In this document: positions 37,457 through 45,912 of the stretch, piece after piece
Layout: the number at the start of each line of letters is the position of its first letter
Numbering within the stretch: the stretch's first letter is position 1
Source of the DNA: Streptomyces diacarni
GTDB lineage: Bacteria; Actinomycetota; Actinomycetes; Streptomycetales; Streptomycetaceae
Length of the DNA: 64,000 nucleotides
Assembly: GCF_003323715.1 (NCBI RefSeq)
Contig: NZ_QOIN01000045.1
Coordinates: 124,001 to 188,000, forward strand
Direction: 5' to 3'
The notes under the pieces: model-generated
Databases searched by the model: none
Seen by the model: the letters and a program-made list of their open reading frames with translations, nothing else
What the model was told of the DNA's origin: nothing
Translations under genes and position numbers: made by a program

Positions 37457-38248
37457 TCAGCGGCGCTCCTGCTTCTGCTTGCACTCCACGCACAGCGTCG
37501 CCCTGGGGAACGCCTGCATCCTGGCCTTGCCGATCGGCTTGCCGCAGTTCTCGCACAGGCCGTAGGTGCCCGCGTCCAGCCGCTCCAGGGCCCGCTCGGT
37601 CTGGTACAGCATCTCGCGGGCGTTGGCGGCCAGCGCCATCTCGTGCTCGCGGGTGATGTTCTTGGTGCCGGTGTCGGCGTCGTCGTCGCCCGCGCCGTCA
37701 CCCGAGTCGCGCATCAGCCCGTTGAGCGCCTCCTCCGCCGAGGCGATCTCGTGCTTGAGGCGGGACACCTCCTCGCGCAGCCCGGAGCGCGCCTCCTCGA
37801 CCTCTTCGGGGGACCAGGGGTCCTCGCCCGGGCGGACGGGCAGCTCCCCGGGGGCGGCGGACCCTGTGCCGGTCCGCGCCGAGGGCACCGCCTCGGCCTG
37901 CGCCTTGGACGTCTTCTTCGCAGCCACCGTCTCAGCTCCCGTCGTGTTCTGCGCGGCCTGTCCCGCGGGCGCCTGGTGAGCGTCGCCCGACCGGTCCGCG
38001 GCCGCGTCGGCCGCTGTCACTTCCGCCGCGGCCTCGGAGGCCGCGGGCCGTTCCCCCGCGGCCTTCTTCGCCGCGGCCTTCTTCGCCGGAGCCTTCGCCG
38101 GTGCCTTCTTCACCCCCGCCTTCCTGGCCGCCGTCTTCTTTTCCCCCGCCTCCCCGCCGGGAACCTTCTTGGCCGCCGCCTTTTTCGTGGCTTTCTTCGC
38201 CGCCGCCTTCTTCGCCACCTTCTTCGCGGCCCTCTCCTCCGCCACCAT
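37457..38248 (-). CDS. DksA/TraR zinc-finger protein with Lys/Ala-rich tail
   Basis: 263 residues. The first 70 are made of AKKA-type repeats (AKKVAKKAAAKKATKKAAAK) and resemble the C-terminal tail of histone H1 or of HupS. A variable Ala/Glu linker follows. Residues about 150-263 form the DksA/TraR domain: a coiled coil (SGLREEVSRLKHEIASAEEA) and a C4 zinc finger with CENCGKPIG and CVECK. DksA-type proteins bind the RNA polymerase secondary channel. The basic tail may bind DNA or RNA, which is inference. It is divergent from ileS. Confidence 0.88.
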   Translation of the reverse strand: MVAEERAAKKVAKKAAAKKATKKAAAKKVPGGEAGEKKTAARKAGVKKAPAKAPAKKAAAKKAAGERPAASEAAAEVTAADAAADRSGDAHQAPAGQAAQNTTGAETVAAKKTSKAQAEAVPSARTGTGSAAPGELPVRPGEDPWSPEEVEEARSGLREEVSRLKHEIASAEEALNGLMRDSGDGAGDDDADTGTKNITREHEMALAANAREMLYQTERALERLDAGTYGLCENCGKPIGKARMQAFPRATLCVECKQKQERR

Positions 38249-38404
38249 GACCGCGACCCCTTCACATTTTGTGATCTTGCTCGCGAAACGTGACCGGAAC
38301 GATAAATCGACTTCAAGCGCACGGCAACGGGGCACGCCGGTCTGCATCCGTTGTGCCCCGCCCGGCCGGTCGAAAACCGCTCCACCGCCCCGCGCGGAGC
38401 CCCG

Positions 38405-38410
38405 TACACT
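38405..38410 (+). promoter_or_regulatory. Candidate -10 box of the ileS leader
   Basis: TACACT lies just before the T-box leader. No clear -35 box is seen 17-19 bases upstream. Confidence 0.45.
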
Positions 38411-38700
38411 GGGGGCGGCGTGAGGCGATGAAGGGGACGAGTAACCCCGTAGGCAGCCCCAAGCGATCCGGGGACGGTGGGAGCCCGGAGGCGAGCGCGG
38501 CGTGAAGATCACCCCGGAGCCGCCGGAAGAAAGCTCCACGGACACCCTCCGGGAGCGAGTAGACCCGGCAGCGCTGCCCCAATGAGGGGGCGGAGGGCCG
38601 CACCGGCCCGCCGCCAAGGAGGGTGGTACCGCGGGTTCGCCGCCGCAAGGCAGCGCGCTCGTCCCTCCGACGGTAATGAAGGCGCACCCGCCTTCTGGAT
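38411..38700 (+). ncRNA. T-box riboswitch of ileS
   Basis: The conserved T-box core GGGTGGTACCGCGG lies at 38621-38634, preceded by AGGA and followed by CGTCCCTCC, which can pair with the AGGAGGG. An ATC isoleucine specifier codon fits at 38508-38510 in GTGAAGATCACC, in a purine-rich loop of the first stem. Uncharged tRNA-Ile should bind and release expression of ileS. No run of Ts follows the last stem, so control is probably at translation through masking of the ribosome site (GGAGGAAG before 38727), as known for actinobacterial ileS leaders. The exact ends are approximate. Confidence 0.9.
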
Positions 38701-38726
38701 GTCCGCCGGAGGAAGAAGACCCGACG

Positions 38727-41700
38727 ATGCAGTACAACCAGGTGCCCGCCCAGGTCGACCTGCCCGCGCTGGAGCGGGCCGTGCTCGACTTCTGGAGCGA
38801 GAGCAAGGTGTTCGCCCGCAGCCTCGAGAGGTCCGAGGGCCGCCCCGAGTGGGTCTTCTACGAGGGCCCGCCCACCGCGAACGGCATGCCGGGCGCGCAC
38901 CACATCGAGGCCCGCGTCTTCAAGGACGTCTTCCCCCGCTTCCGCACCATGCGCGGCTACCACGTGGCCCGCAAGGCCGGCTGGGACTGCCACGGGCTGC
39001 CCGTCGAGCTGGCCGTGGAGAAGGAGCTGGGCTTCAACGGCAAGCAGGACATCGAGAACTTCGGCATCGCCGCCTTCAACGCCAAGTGCCGCGAGTCGGT
39101 CACCCGGCACACCGACGCCTTCGCCGAGCTGACGACCCGGATGGGCTACTGGGTCGACCTGGACGACGCCTACCGCACGATGAGCCCCGAGTACATCGAG
39201 TCGGTGTGGTGGTCGCTCAAACAGATCTTCGAGAAGGGGCTGCTGGTCCAGGACCACCGGGTCGCCCCCTGGTGCCCCCGCTGCGGCACCGGCCTCTCGG
39301 ACCACGAGCTGGCCCAGGGCTACGAGACCGTCGTGGACCCCTCGGTCTACGTGACGCTGCCGCTGACCTCGGGGCCGCTGGCCGGCGAGGCCTCCCTGAT
39401 GGTGTGGACGACCACGCCGTGGACCCTGGTGTCCAACCTCGCGGTCGCCGCCCACCCCGACGTCACCTACGTGGTCGCCTCCAACGGCACCGACAAGATC
39501 GTCGTCGCCGAGCCGCTGCTGACCTCCGCCCTGGGCGAGGACTGGCACATCACGGGCCAGCGCTACACGGGTCGCGAGATGAACGGCTGGCACTACCGGC
39601 GCCCGTTCGACCTCATCGACATCCCCGAAGCGCACTTCGTCGTCAACGACACCTACGTCACCACCGAGGACGGCACCGGCATGGTGCACCTGGCGCCCTT
39701 CGGCGAGGACGACTTCCGGGTGGCGCGCGCCAACGGCATCGAGCCGGTCGTGCCCGTCCGCGCCGACGGCACCTTCGAGCCCGAGCTGGACCTGATCGGC
39801 GGACAGTTCTTCAAGAAGGCCGACGAGGCGCTGGTCGCGGACATGGACGCGCGCGGCATCCTCTTCCGCCACGTCGCCTACGAGCACAGCTATCCGCACT
39901 GCTGGCGCTGCCACACGGCGCTCATCTACTACCCCCAGCCGTCCTGGTACATCCGCACCACCCAGATCAAGGAAGCCCTCCTGCGGGAGAACGAGGCGAC
40001 CAACTGGTTCCCCGAGTCCGTCAAGCACGGCCGCTTCGGCGACTGGCTGGACAACAACGTGGACTGGGCGCTCTCGCGCAACCGCTACTGGGGCACCCCG
40101 CTGCCCGTCTGGCGCTGCGAGGAGGGCCACTTCACCTGCGTCGGCTCGCTGGCCGAGCTGAGCGACCTGTCCGGCACCGACCAGTCGGGCCTGGACCCGC
40201 ACCGCCCCTACATCGACGCCGTCACCTTCGCCTGCCCCACCGAGGGCTGCGGCCGGCAGGCCACCCGCGTCCCCGAGGTCATCGACGCCTGGTACGACTC
40301 GGGGTCGATGCCCTTCGCGCAGTGGGGCTACCCCTACAAGAACAAGGAGCTGTTCGAGAAGCGCTACCCGGCGCAGTTCATCTCCGAGGCCATCGACCAG
40401 ACCCGCGGCTGGTTCTACACGCTGATGGCCGTCGGCACCCTCGTCTTCGACAAGTCGTCCTACGAGAACGTCGTCTGCCTGGGCCACATCCTCGCCGAGG
40501 ACGGCCGCAAGATGTCCAAGCACCTGGGCAACATCCTGGAGCCCATCCCGCTCATGGACCAGCACGGCGCCGACGCGGTGCGCTGGTTCATGGCCGCCGG
40601 CGGCTCCCCCTGGGCCGCGCGCCGGGTCGGCCACGGCACCATCCAGGAGGTCGTCCGCAAGACCCTGCTGACCTACTGGAACACCGTCGCCTTCCAGGCG
40701 CTGTACGCGCGCACCAGCGGCTGGGCGCCCGCCGAGTCCGACCCCGCGCCGCACGAGCGCCCCCTGCTCGACCGGTGGCTGCTGAGCGAACTGCACGCCC
40801 TGATCGACCAGGTCACACTCGCCATGGACGGCTACGACACGCAGCGCGCCGGCAAGCTGCTGTCCACCTTCGTCGACGACCTGTCCAACTGGTACGTGCG
40901 CCGCTCCCGCCGCCGCTTCTGGCAGGGCGACCCGGCCGCGCTGCGCACCCTGCACGAGGTCGTCGAGACGGTCACCCAGCTGATGGCGCCCCTCACCCCG
41001 TTCATCACCGAACGGGTCTGGCAGGACCTCATCGTCCCCGTCACCCCCGGCGCCCCCGACTCCGTACACCTGTCCGCCTGGCCCCAGGCCGACCTGAGCC
41101 GCATCGACCCCGAGCTGTCCCAGGACATGCTGCTGGTCCGGCGCCTGGTCGAGCTCGGCCGGGCGTCCCGCGCCGAGTCCGGCGTCAAGACCCGCCAGCC
41201 CCTCTCCCGCGCCCTCATCGCCGCGCAGGGGTTCGAGACGCTCTCCCCCGAGATGCGGACGCAGATCACCGAAGAGCTCAACGTCGAACAGCTGGCCTCG
41301 CTCTCCGAGGTCGGCGGCTCCCTCGTCGACACCTCCGCCAAGGCCAACTTCCGGGCGCTGGGCCGCCGCTTCGGCAAGGACACCCAGGCCGTCGCCCAGG
41401 CCATCGCGGGCGCCGACGCGGCGGCGCTGTCCGTGGCGCTGCGGGAGGGCAACGCCACGGTGGAGGTCGACGGCGCGATGGTCGCGCTCAGCCCCGAAGA
41501 GGTCATCATCACCGAAACCCCGCGGGAAGGCTGGTCGGTGGCGTCCGACACAGGCGCCACGGTCGCGCTCGATCTGGAGATCAGCCCGGAGCTGCGCCGC
41601 ACGGGCCTGGCCCGGGACGCCATCCGGCTCATCCAGGAGGCCCGCAAGAACTCCGGGCTCGACGTGGCCGACCGCATCGAGCTGCGGTGGCAGTCCGCCG

Positions 41701-41855
41701 ACGAGGAGGTGTCCCGCGCCCTGGCCGAGCACACCTTCCTGATCGCCGAGGAAGTCCTGGCCACGGAGTTCGCCCAGGGCGACCCCACCGAGCTGGAGGG
41801 CCCCTCCTTCGAGGACGAGGCCCTGTCCCTCACGTTCCGGCTGCGCAAGGCGTAG
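38727..41855 (+). CDS. ileS: Isoleucine-tRNA ligase
   Basis: 1042 residues. GPPTANGMPGAHHIEARVFK contains the HIGH-type motif (HHIE) and KMSKHLGN the KMSKS motif. The editing domain lies between, with TTPWTLVSN and GTGMVHLAP. The length and lack of C-terminal zinc domain place it in the type II, eukaryote-like branch common in Actinobacteria. The ATG at 38727 is preceded by GGAGGAAGAAG. Another in-frame ATG at 38676 lies within the T-box and is unlikely. Confidence 0.96.
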   Translation: MQYNQVPAQVDLPALERAVLDFWSESKVFARSLERSEGRPEWVFYEGPPTANGMPGAHHIEARVFKDVFPRFRTMRGYHVARKAGWDCHGLPVELAVEKELGFNGKQDIENFGIAAFNAKCRESVTRHTDAFAELTTRMGYWVDLDDAYRTMSPEYIESVWWSLKQIFEKGLLVQDHRVAPWCPRCGTGLSDHELAQGYETVVDPSVYVTLPLTSGPLAGEASLMVWTTTPWTLVSNLAVAAHPDVTYVVASNGTDKIVVAEPLLTSALGEDWHITGQRYTGREMNGWHYRRPFDLIDIPEAHFVVNDTYVTTEDGTGMVHLAPFGEDDFRVARANGIEPVVPVRADGTFEPELDLIGGQFFKKADEALVADMDARGILFRHVAYEHSYPHCWRCHTALIYYPQPSWYIRTTQIKEALLRENEATNWFPESVKHGRFGDWLDNNVDWALSRNRYWGTPLPVWRCEEGHFTCVGSLAELSDLSGTDQSGLDPHRPYIDAVTFACPTEGCGRQATRVPEVIDAWYDSGSMPFAQWGYPYKNKELFEKRYPAQFISEAIDQTRGWFYTLMAVGTLVFDKSSYENVVCLGHILAEDGRKMSKHLGNILEPIPLMDQHGADAVRWFMAAGGSPWAARRVGHGTIQEVVRKTLLTYWNTVAFQALYARTSGWAPAESDPAPHERPLLDRWLLSELHALIDQVTLAMDGYDTQRAGKLLSTFVDDLSNWYVRRSRRRFWQGDPAALRTLHEVVETVTQLMAPLTPFITERVWQDLIVPVTPGAPDSVHLSAWPQADLSRIDPELSQDMLLVRRLVELGRASRAESGVKTRQPLSRALIAAQGFETLSPEMRTQITEELNVEQLASLSEVGGSLVDTSAKANFRALGRRFGKDTQAVAQAIAGADAAALSVALREGNATVEVDGAMVALSPEEVIITETPREGWSVASDTGATVALDLEISPELRRTGLARDAIRLIQEARKNSGLDVADRIELRWQSADEEVSRALAEHTFLIAEEVLATEFAQGDPTELEGPSFEDEALSLTFRLRKA

Positions 41856-41912
41856 CGGGCTTCCCCCTGCCCCCGCCCTTTCCCGGAACTGGGGGCGGGG
41901 GCAGGGGACGAA

Positions 41913-41957
41913 AACGGGCCGGGCCCGAGAGCGAGGTGCTCTCGGGCCCGGCCCGTT
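41913..41957. terminator. Strong bidirectional terminator between ileS and divIVA
   Basis: Perfect 20-base arms (41913-41932 and 41938-41957) with a 5-base loop GAGGT; AA precedes and TT ends the arms, giving short A and T tracts. It serves both convergent genes. Confidence 0.88.
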
Positions 41958-41974
41958 GAAGGACGGTCAGCGCG

Positions 41975-43195
41975 TCAGCTGTCGTCCTCGTCGATGAGGA
42001 AGCCCCGCATCGGCGAGGGGGCCTGCGCCGCCTGGGGACCGCCCTGCGGGCGGACCGGCGCCATCGGCTGCGTCATCGCGGGCGACATCTGCTGCTGCCC
42101 GCCGTACGACTGCCCGGCTCCGCCCTGGGTGTGGTGCGAGCCCGCACCCGGGCCACCGTGGCCGCCCATGGAGTGCCCGTTGGCACCCATCGGCTGGTGG
42201 CCGCCCATGGAACCGCCACCACCCGCGGGTCCCCCGGAGGGGCCGCCGGCACCGGCCGTCGCCATGGAGGGCGTGGGCGCGGGCAGCGAGGCGGTCGCGG
42301 GCGTCCGCGGGGGGGCCAGCGAGTCGTCGGCCTGGTTCTCCAGCTGACGCAGCTGGCTCTCCAGGTACGACTTCAGCCGCGTGCGGTACTCGCGTTCGAA
42401 GCCGCGCAGGTCCTCGACCTTGCGCTCCAGCGTGGCGCGCGCGGACTCCAGGGAGCCCATCGCCACGCGGTGCTTCTCCTGCGCGTCCCGCTCCAGCGCG
42501 TCGGCCTTGGCGCGGGCGTCCCGCTCCAGGCCCTCGGCGCGGCTGCGGGCCTCACCGACGATCTTGTTGGCCTCGGAACGGGCCTCCGCGATCGCCTGGT
42601 CGGCGGTCTGCTGCGCCAGCGACAGCACGCGCGCGGCGCTGTCGTTGTTCTGGCCGCCGGGACCGCCGGGACCACCCGGGCCGCCGGGACCGCCCGGGCC
42701 ACCGGGCATCTGCGGGCCGCCCTGCGGACCGCCGGGGCCCATCGGACCGCCCTGCTGCGGCCCCGGGCCACCGGGACCCATCGGGCCGCCCTGCGGGCCC
42801 GGACCACCGGGACCGCCGTGCCCACCCGGGCCACCGGGGCCCGCGGGGAGCTGCGCCTGCGCGCCGGGAAGCTGCGGCGGACCGCCCATGCCCTGCTGCT
42901 GGGGCGGGACGGGCTGCGGTCCGGATATGGCGGCGGGCACAGGCGCCCCACCTTGCTGCGGCTGCCTGTCCTGAGGTTCAGGAGGCTTTCGCATACCGCC
43001 CTGTTGCTGGTTCTGCGCGGCCGCGCGCGTGGCTGCTGCCAGCTTGGCGCGCAGGTCCTCGTTCTCCCGCAACAGGCGGGTCAGTTCGGCTTCGACCTCA
43101 TCGAGGAAGGCATCGACCTCGTCCTCGTCATAGCCTTCACGCAGACGGACGGTCGTGAACTGTTTGTTCCGCACGTCCTCGGGGGTCAGGGGCAT
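41975..43195 (-). CDS. divIVA: Polar growth protein DivIVA (Wag31 family)
   Basis: 406 residues. The DivIVA N-terminal membrane-curvature domain is MPLTPEDVRNKQFTTVRLRE followed by a short coiled coil to about 60. A Pro/Gly/Gln-rich insert spans about 65-180, with collagen-like GGPGGP runs. The second coiled coil (about 183-285) has QTADQAIAEARSEANKIVGE. The C-terminal region is Gly/Met/Gln-rich. In Streptomyces DivIVA marks hyphal tips and organises the polarisome. It lies at the downstream end of the division cluster. Confidence 0.96.
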   Translation of the reverse strand: MPLTPEDVRNKQFTTVRLREGYDEDEVDAFLDEVEAELTRLLRENEDLRAKLAAATRAAAQNQQQGGMRKPPEPQDRQPQQGGAPVPAAISGPQPVPPQQQGMGGPPQLPGAQAQLPAGPGGPGGHGGPGGPGPQGGPMGPGGPGPQQGGPMGPGGPQGGPQMPGGPGGPGGPGGPGGPGGQNNDSAARVLSLAQQTADQAIAEARSEANKIVGEARSRAEGLERDARAKADALERDAQEKHRVAMGSLESARATLERKVEDLRGFEREYRTRLKSYLESQLRQLENQADDSLAPPRTPATASLPAPTPSMATAGAGGPSGGPAGGGGSMGGHQPMGANGHSMGGHGGPGAGSHHTQGGAGQSYGGQQQMSPAMTQPMAPVRPQGGPQAAQAPSPMRGFLIDEDDS

Positions 43196-43247
43196 CTCTT
43201 CACCTCAACGTAAGTCGTCGGCATACCGGCAAGACCATTCCGATCGT

Positions 43248-43532
43248 TCACACCCAGCCCACGACGCTGATCAGGATGTAGACGATGATCATGAGCACGA
43301 AGAAGGACAGGTCTAGCGCTACGCCCCCGAAGCGCAGCGGGGGGATGAACCGCCGCAATAGCTTGAGTGGCGGATCGGTGACAGTGTAGGTGGCCTCCAG
43401 AACGACCACCATCGCCTTGCCGGGTTGCCAAGAGCGGGCGAACTGGAAGACGTAGTCCATCACCAGTCGGAAGATCAACACGAGTAGGTAGACCCACAGC
43501 ACGATTTGGACCACGCCCAAAGCGGTTCTCAT
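43248..43532 (-). CDS. YggT family membrane protein
   Basis: 94 residues with two hydrophobic segments (about 6-30 and 70-93) and the YggT motif TDPPLKLLRRFIPPLRFGGVA. Family members are small membrane proteins next to sepF and divIVA in many Gram-positive bacteria. The role is unproven, perhaps in osmotic or division functions. The ATG at 43532 is chosen since upstream residues lack conservation. Confidence 0.9.
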   Translation of the reverse strand: MRTALGVVQIVLWVYLLVLIFRLVMDYVFQFARSWQPGKAMVVVLEATYTVTDPPLKLLRRFIPPLRFGGVALDLSFFVLMIIVYILISVVGWV

Positions 43533-43599
43533 CTGCGCGTCCCTCTCCCCTGGGGGTGCTCTGTGCGGTCCTGCCGACCGTTTCCGGACTCTGCCTGTC

Positions 43600-44238
43600 T
43601 CAGCTCTGGTTGAAGAACCCGCCCTCTGCGATGCGGGCCTTGTCCTCCGCCGTGACATCGACGTTAGCAGGAGACAGCAGGAACACCTTCTGCGTCACTC
43701 GCTCGATACTGCCGTGCAGGCCGAAGACCAGACCAGCCGCAAAGTCGACAAGTCGCTTCGCGTCGGTGTCGTCCATCTCCGTCAGATTCATGATCACCGG
43801 AGTGCCTTCACGGAAGTGTTCCCCGATGGTACGGGCTTCGTTGTAGGTCCGGGGATGCAACGTGGTGATCCGGTACGGCTCTCGCTCGGACACGACCTTG
43901 GGCATGATCACCGGGGCACTCTTCTCGACGTTCTGGCGTTCAGGTGTGATGGATGACACCGGGGCGATTCTCCCCGCTCGTCCACTTTCGGCGGCAACTG
44001 CCGGAGTCGGCTCCGTCTCCCGTTCCCGCTGCGCCGGCGGGTGAACGACCCGTACCGGTTCGTCCGGTTCGGTCTTTTGAAGGGAATGATGTGACTCTTC
44101 CGACTCGTACCGTCGACGGTCGCGTTCGGGCTCGGGTTCGGGCTCGAACTCGTCGTCGGGGTCGAAGCCCCGGCTGTCGTACCCATCGTCCTCCACGAGG
44201 CCGAGGTAGACCGCCATCTTGCGCATCGCGCCGGCCAT
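43600..44238 (-). CDS. sepF: Cell division protein SepF
   Basis: 212 residues. The N-terminus MAGAMRKMAVYLGLVEDD is an amphipathic membrane-binding helix, followed by a charged linker. The SepF core (about 120-205) has RTYNEARTIGEHFREGTPVI and DAKRLVDFAAGLVFGLHGSI. It links FtsZ filaments to the membrane; ftsA is absent from this cluster. GGAGGACGCAGAG precedes the ATG. Streptomycetes have other SepF-like proteins; this one is the dcw-linked copy. Confidence 0.95.
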   Translation of the reverse strand: MAGAMRKMAVYLGLVEDDGYDSRGFDPDDEFEPEPEPERDRRRYESEESHHSLQKTEPDEPVRVVHPPAQRERETEPTPAVAAESGRAGRIAPVSSITPERQNVEKSAPVIMPKVVSEREPYRITTLHPRTYNEARTIGEHFREGTPVIMNLTEMDDTDAKRLVDFAAGLVFGLHGSIERVTQKVFLLSPANVDVTAEDKARIAEGGFFNQS

Positions 44239-44388
44239 TCTCTGCGTCCTCCGCTCTGTGGTGGATCGACTCCATCGACGCAGCCCCCGTCACCGGTGGC
44301 CCTGGGATGATCCACGCAGCCTCTCCGACCGGTCTTTTCCGGCGGAAATGACCATATATTCTGCTGTGGCCCAACTCGTTTGGCGACG

Positions 44389-45147
44389 TTACCGGAGCGG
44401 GGGGCGCCGACCGAGTACCGCGCTGCCGACGCGCACATGTGTCGCACCCGCACGCACCGCCTCTTCGAGATCCGAACTCATCCCTGCCGAGACCATCGTC
44501 GCAGCAGGATGCGCCGTACGCAGGCCGGTTGAGATTTCCCTCAGCTGCGCGAACGCCTCCTGCGGCCGCCCGGCGAGCGGCCCGGAAAGCGGCGCGACCG
44601 TCATCACTCCGTCGAGCCGCAGCCCTTGGGCGGCCCCGATCGCCTCCGCGAGATCCGTCACACCGTCGGGTGCCGCACCGCCGCGCTCCCCGACGGAACC
44701 CGCCTCGGCGTCGAAGGCGACCTGCACCGCGCACCCGATCTCGCGTTCGGCGCGCGTCGCGGCGTTCGAGAGCGCGGTGACGAGCCGCAGCCGGTCGACG
44801 GAGTGGACGCGCTCGGCGTAACCGGCCACAGAACGGGCCTTGTTCGTCTGGAGCTGGCCGACGAAGTGCCAGCGCAGCGCCGTGTCCGCACACGCGGCGG
44901 CCTTCGGCGCGGCCTCCTGGTCGCGGTTCTCGGCGACGTCACGGACGCCGAGCTCGGCCAGCAGCCGCACGTCCGAGGCGGGGTAGGTCTTGGTGACGAC
45001 GACGAGGGTGACCTCCTCGCGCCCGCGCCCCGCGGTGTCACAGGCGCGCGCGATGCGCTCCTCCACCCGGGCGAGGTTGGCGGCGAGCTCGGCCTTGCGC
45101 GCTCCCCCGTCAGCACCGAAGGACGCCGCGGTCATTCCTGCCGTCAC
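44389..45147 (-). CDS. YggS family pyridoxal phosphate homeostasis protein
   Basis: 252 residues. VTLVVVTKTYPASDVRLLAE contains the PLP-binding Lys, and WHFVGQLQTNKARSVAGYA and SAGMSSDLEEAVRAGATHVR are family motifs. It is a fold-type III barrel without known catalysis that controls PLP pools. It starts 3 bases after the stop of the pgeF-like gene. Two in-frame ATGs (45147 and 45135) are possible starts. Confidence 0.93.
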   Translation of the reverse strand: MTAGMTAASFGADGGARKAELAANLARVEERIARACDTAGRGREEVTLVVVTKTYPASDVRLLAELGVRDVAENRDQEAAPKAAACADTALRWHFVGQLQTNKARSVAGYAERVHSVDRLRLVTALSNAATRAEREIGCAVQVAFDAEAGSVGERGGAAPDGVTDLAEAIGAAQGLRLDGVMTVAPLSGPLAGRPQEAFAQLREISTGLRTAHPAATMVSAGMSSDLEEAVRAGATHVRVGSAVLGRRPPLR

Positions 45148-45150
45148 TAC

Positions 45151-45882
45151 TCAGTTCGCCTCGATCCAGACATAACTCGCAAGCCGTCCCGTCGTCTTGT
45201 CCCGCCGGTACGAGAAGTGATCACCCGATTCGAGGGTGCACACGGACGAGAGTTCCCCCTGCGTGACACCCGCACGGGCGAGCTGCGCCCGCACCCCGGC
45301 CGCCATGTCCACGGCCGGTGTGCCCCACCGCGTCGTCGCGTACGCCTCGGGAACGGCCGCCGCGACCTCCTCGCGCATCCACGCGGGCACCTCGTAGCAG
45401 CCGCCGCACACCGCGGGGCCCGTGCGGGCCACGATGCGGTGCGGCTCGGCACCGAGCCCGACCATGGCGTCCACCGTCGCGCCCGTCACACCGGACAGCA
45501 CACCCGGCCGCCCCGCGTGCGCCGCACCCACGACCCCGGCAACCGGGTCGGCCAGCAGCACGGGGGTGCAGTCGGCGGTGAGGACGGCGAGCGCGAGCCC
45601 CCTGCGCGCCGTCACGACGCCGTCGACCTCCGGCGCGTGACCACCGAACGGCGCCTCAACGACCGCGACGTCGCGCCCGTGCACCTGACGCATCCACACC
45701 ACCTCGTCGGGCGACAGACCGAGCGCCCGCGCGGCCCGCTCCCGGTTGGTGCGTACCGCTCCGGGGTCGTCACCGACCGCGCCGCCGAGGTTCAGCTCCT
45801 CATACGGAGCGGCGCTCACCCCGCCCCACCTGTCGGTGGAGGCGAAGTGCGCGCCGCTGACGTTCTCTTGTGCGGATATCAC
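45151..45882 (-). CDS. pgeF: YfiH/PgeF multicopper-oxidase-like protein
   Basis: 243 residues. DCTPVLLADPVAGVVGAAHA and the conserved Cys/His residues (CGGCYEVP, and THxx-type positions) belong to the laccase-domain family PF02578. E. coli YfiH edits peptidoglycan precursor by removing L-Ser-containing mistakes, and other members act on nucleosides. Lying between ftsZ and yggS, a cell-wall precursor role is plausible. Confidence 0.9.
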   Translation of the reverse strand: MISAQENVSGAHFASTDRWGGVSAAPYEELNLGGAVGDDPGAVRTNRERAARALGLSPDEVVWMRQVHGRDVAVVEAPFGGHAPEVDGVVTARRGLALAVLTADCTPVLLADPVAGVVGAAHAGRPGVLSGVTGATVDAMVGLGAEPHRIVARTGPAVCGGCYEVPAWMREEVAAAVPEAYATTRWGTPAVDMAAGVRAQLARAGVTQGELSSVCTLESGDHFSYRRDKTTGRLASYVWIEAN

Positions 45883-45912
45883 TTCGGCACTCGCATCACT
45901 TCGCCACTCGCG

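Noticed and set aside
38313..41732. A minus-strand open frame of about 1140 codons opposite ileS
   Set aside because: It is the shadow of ileS, with no motif and no ribosome site.
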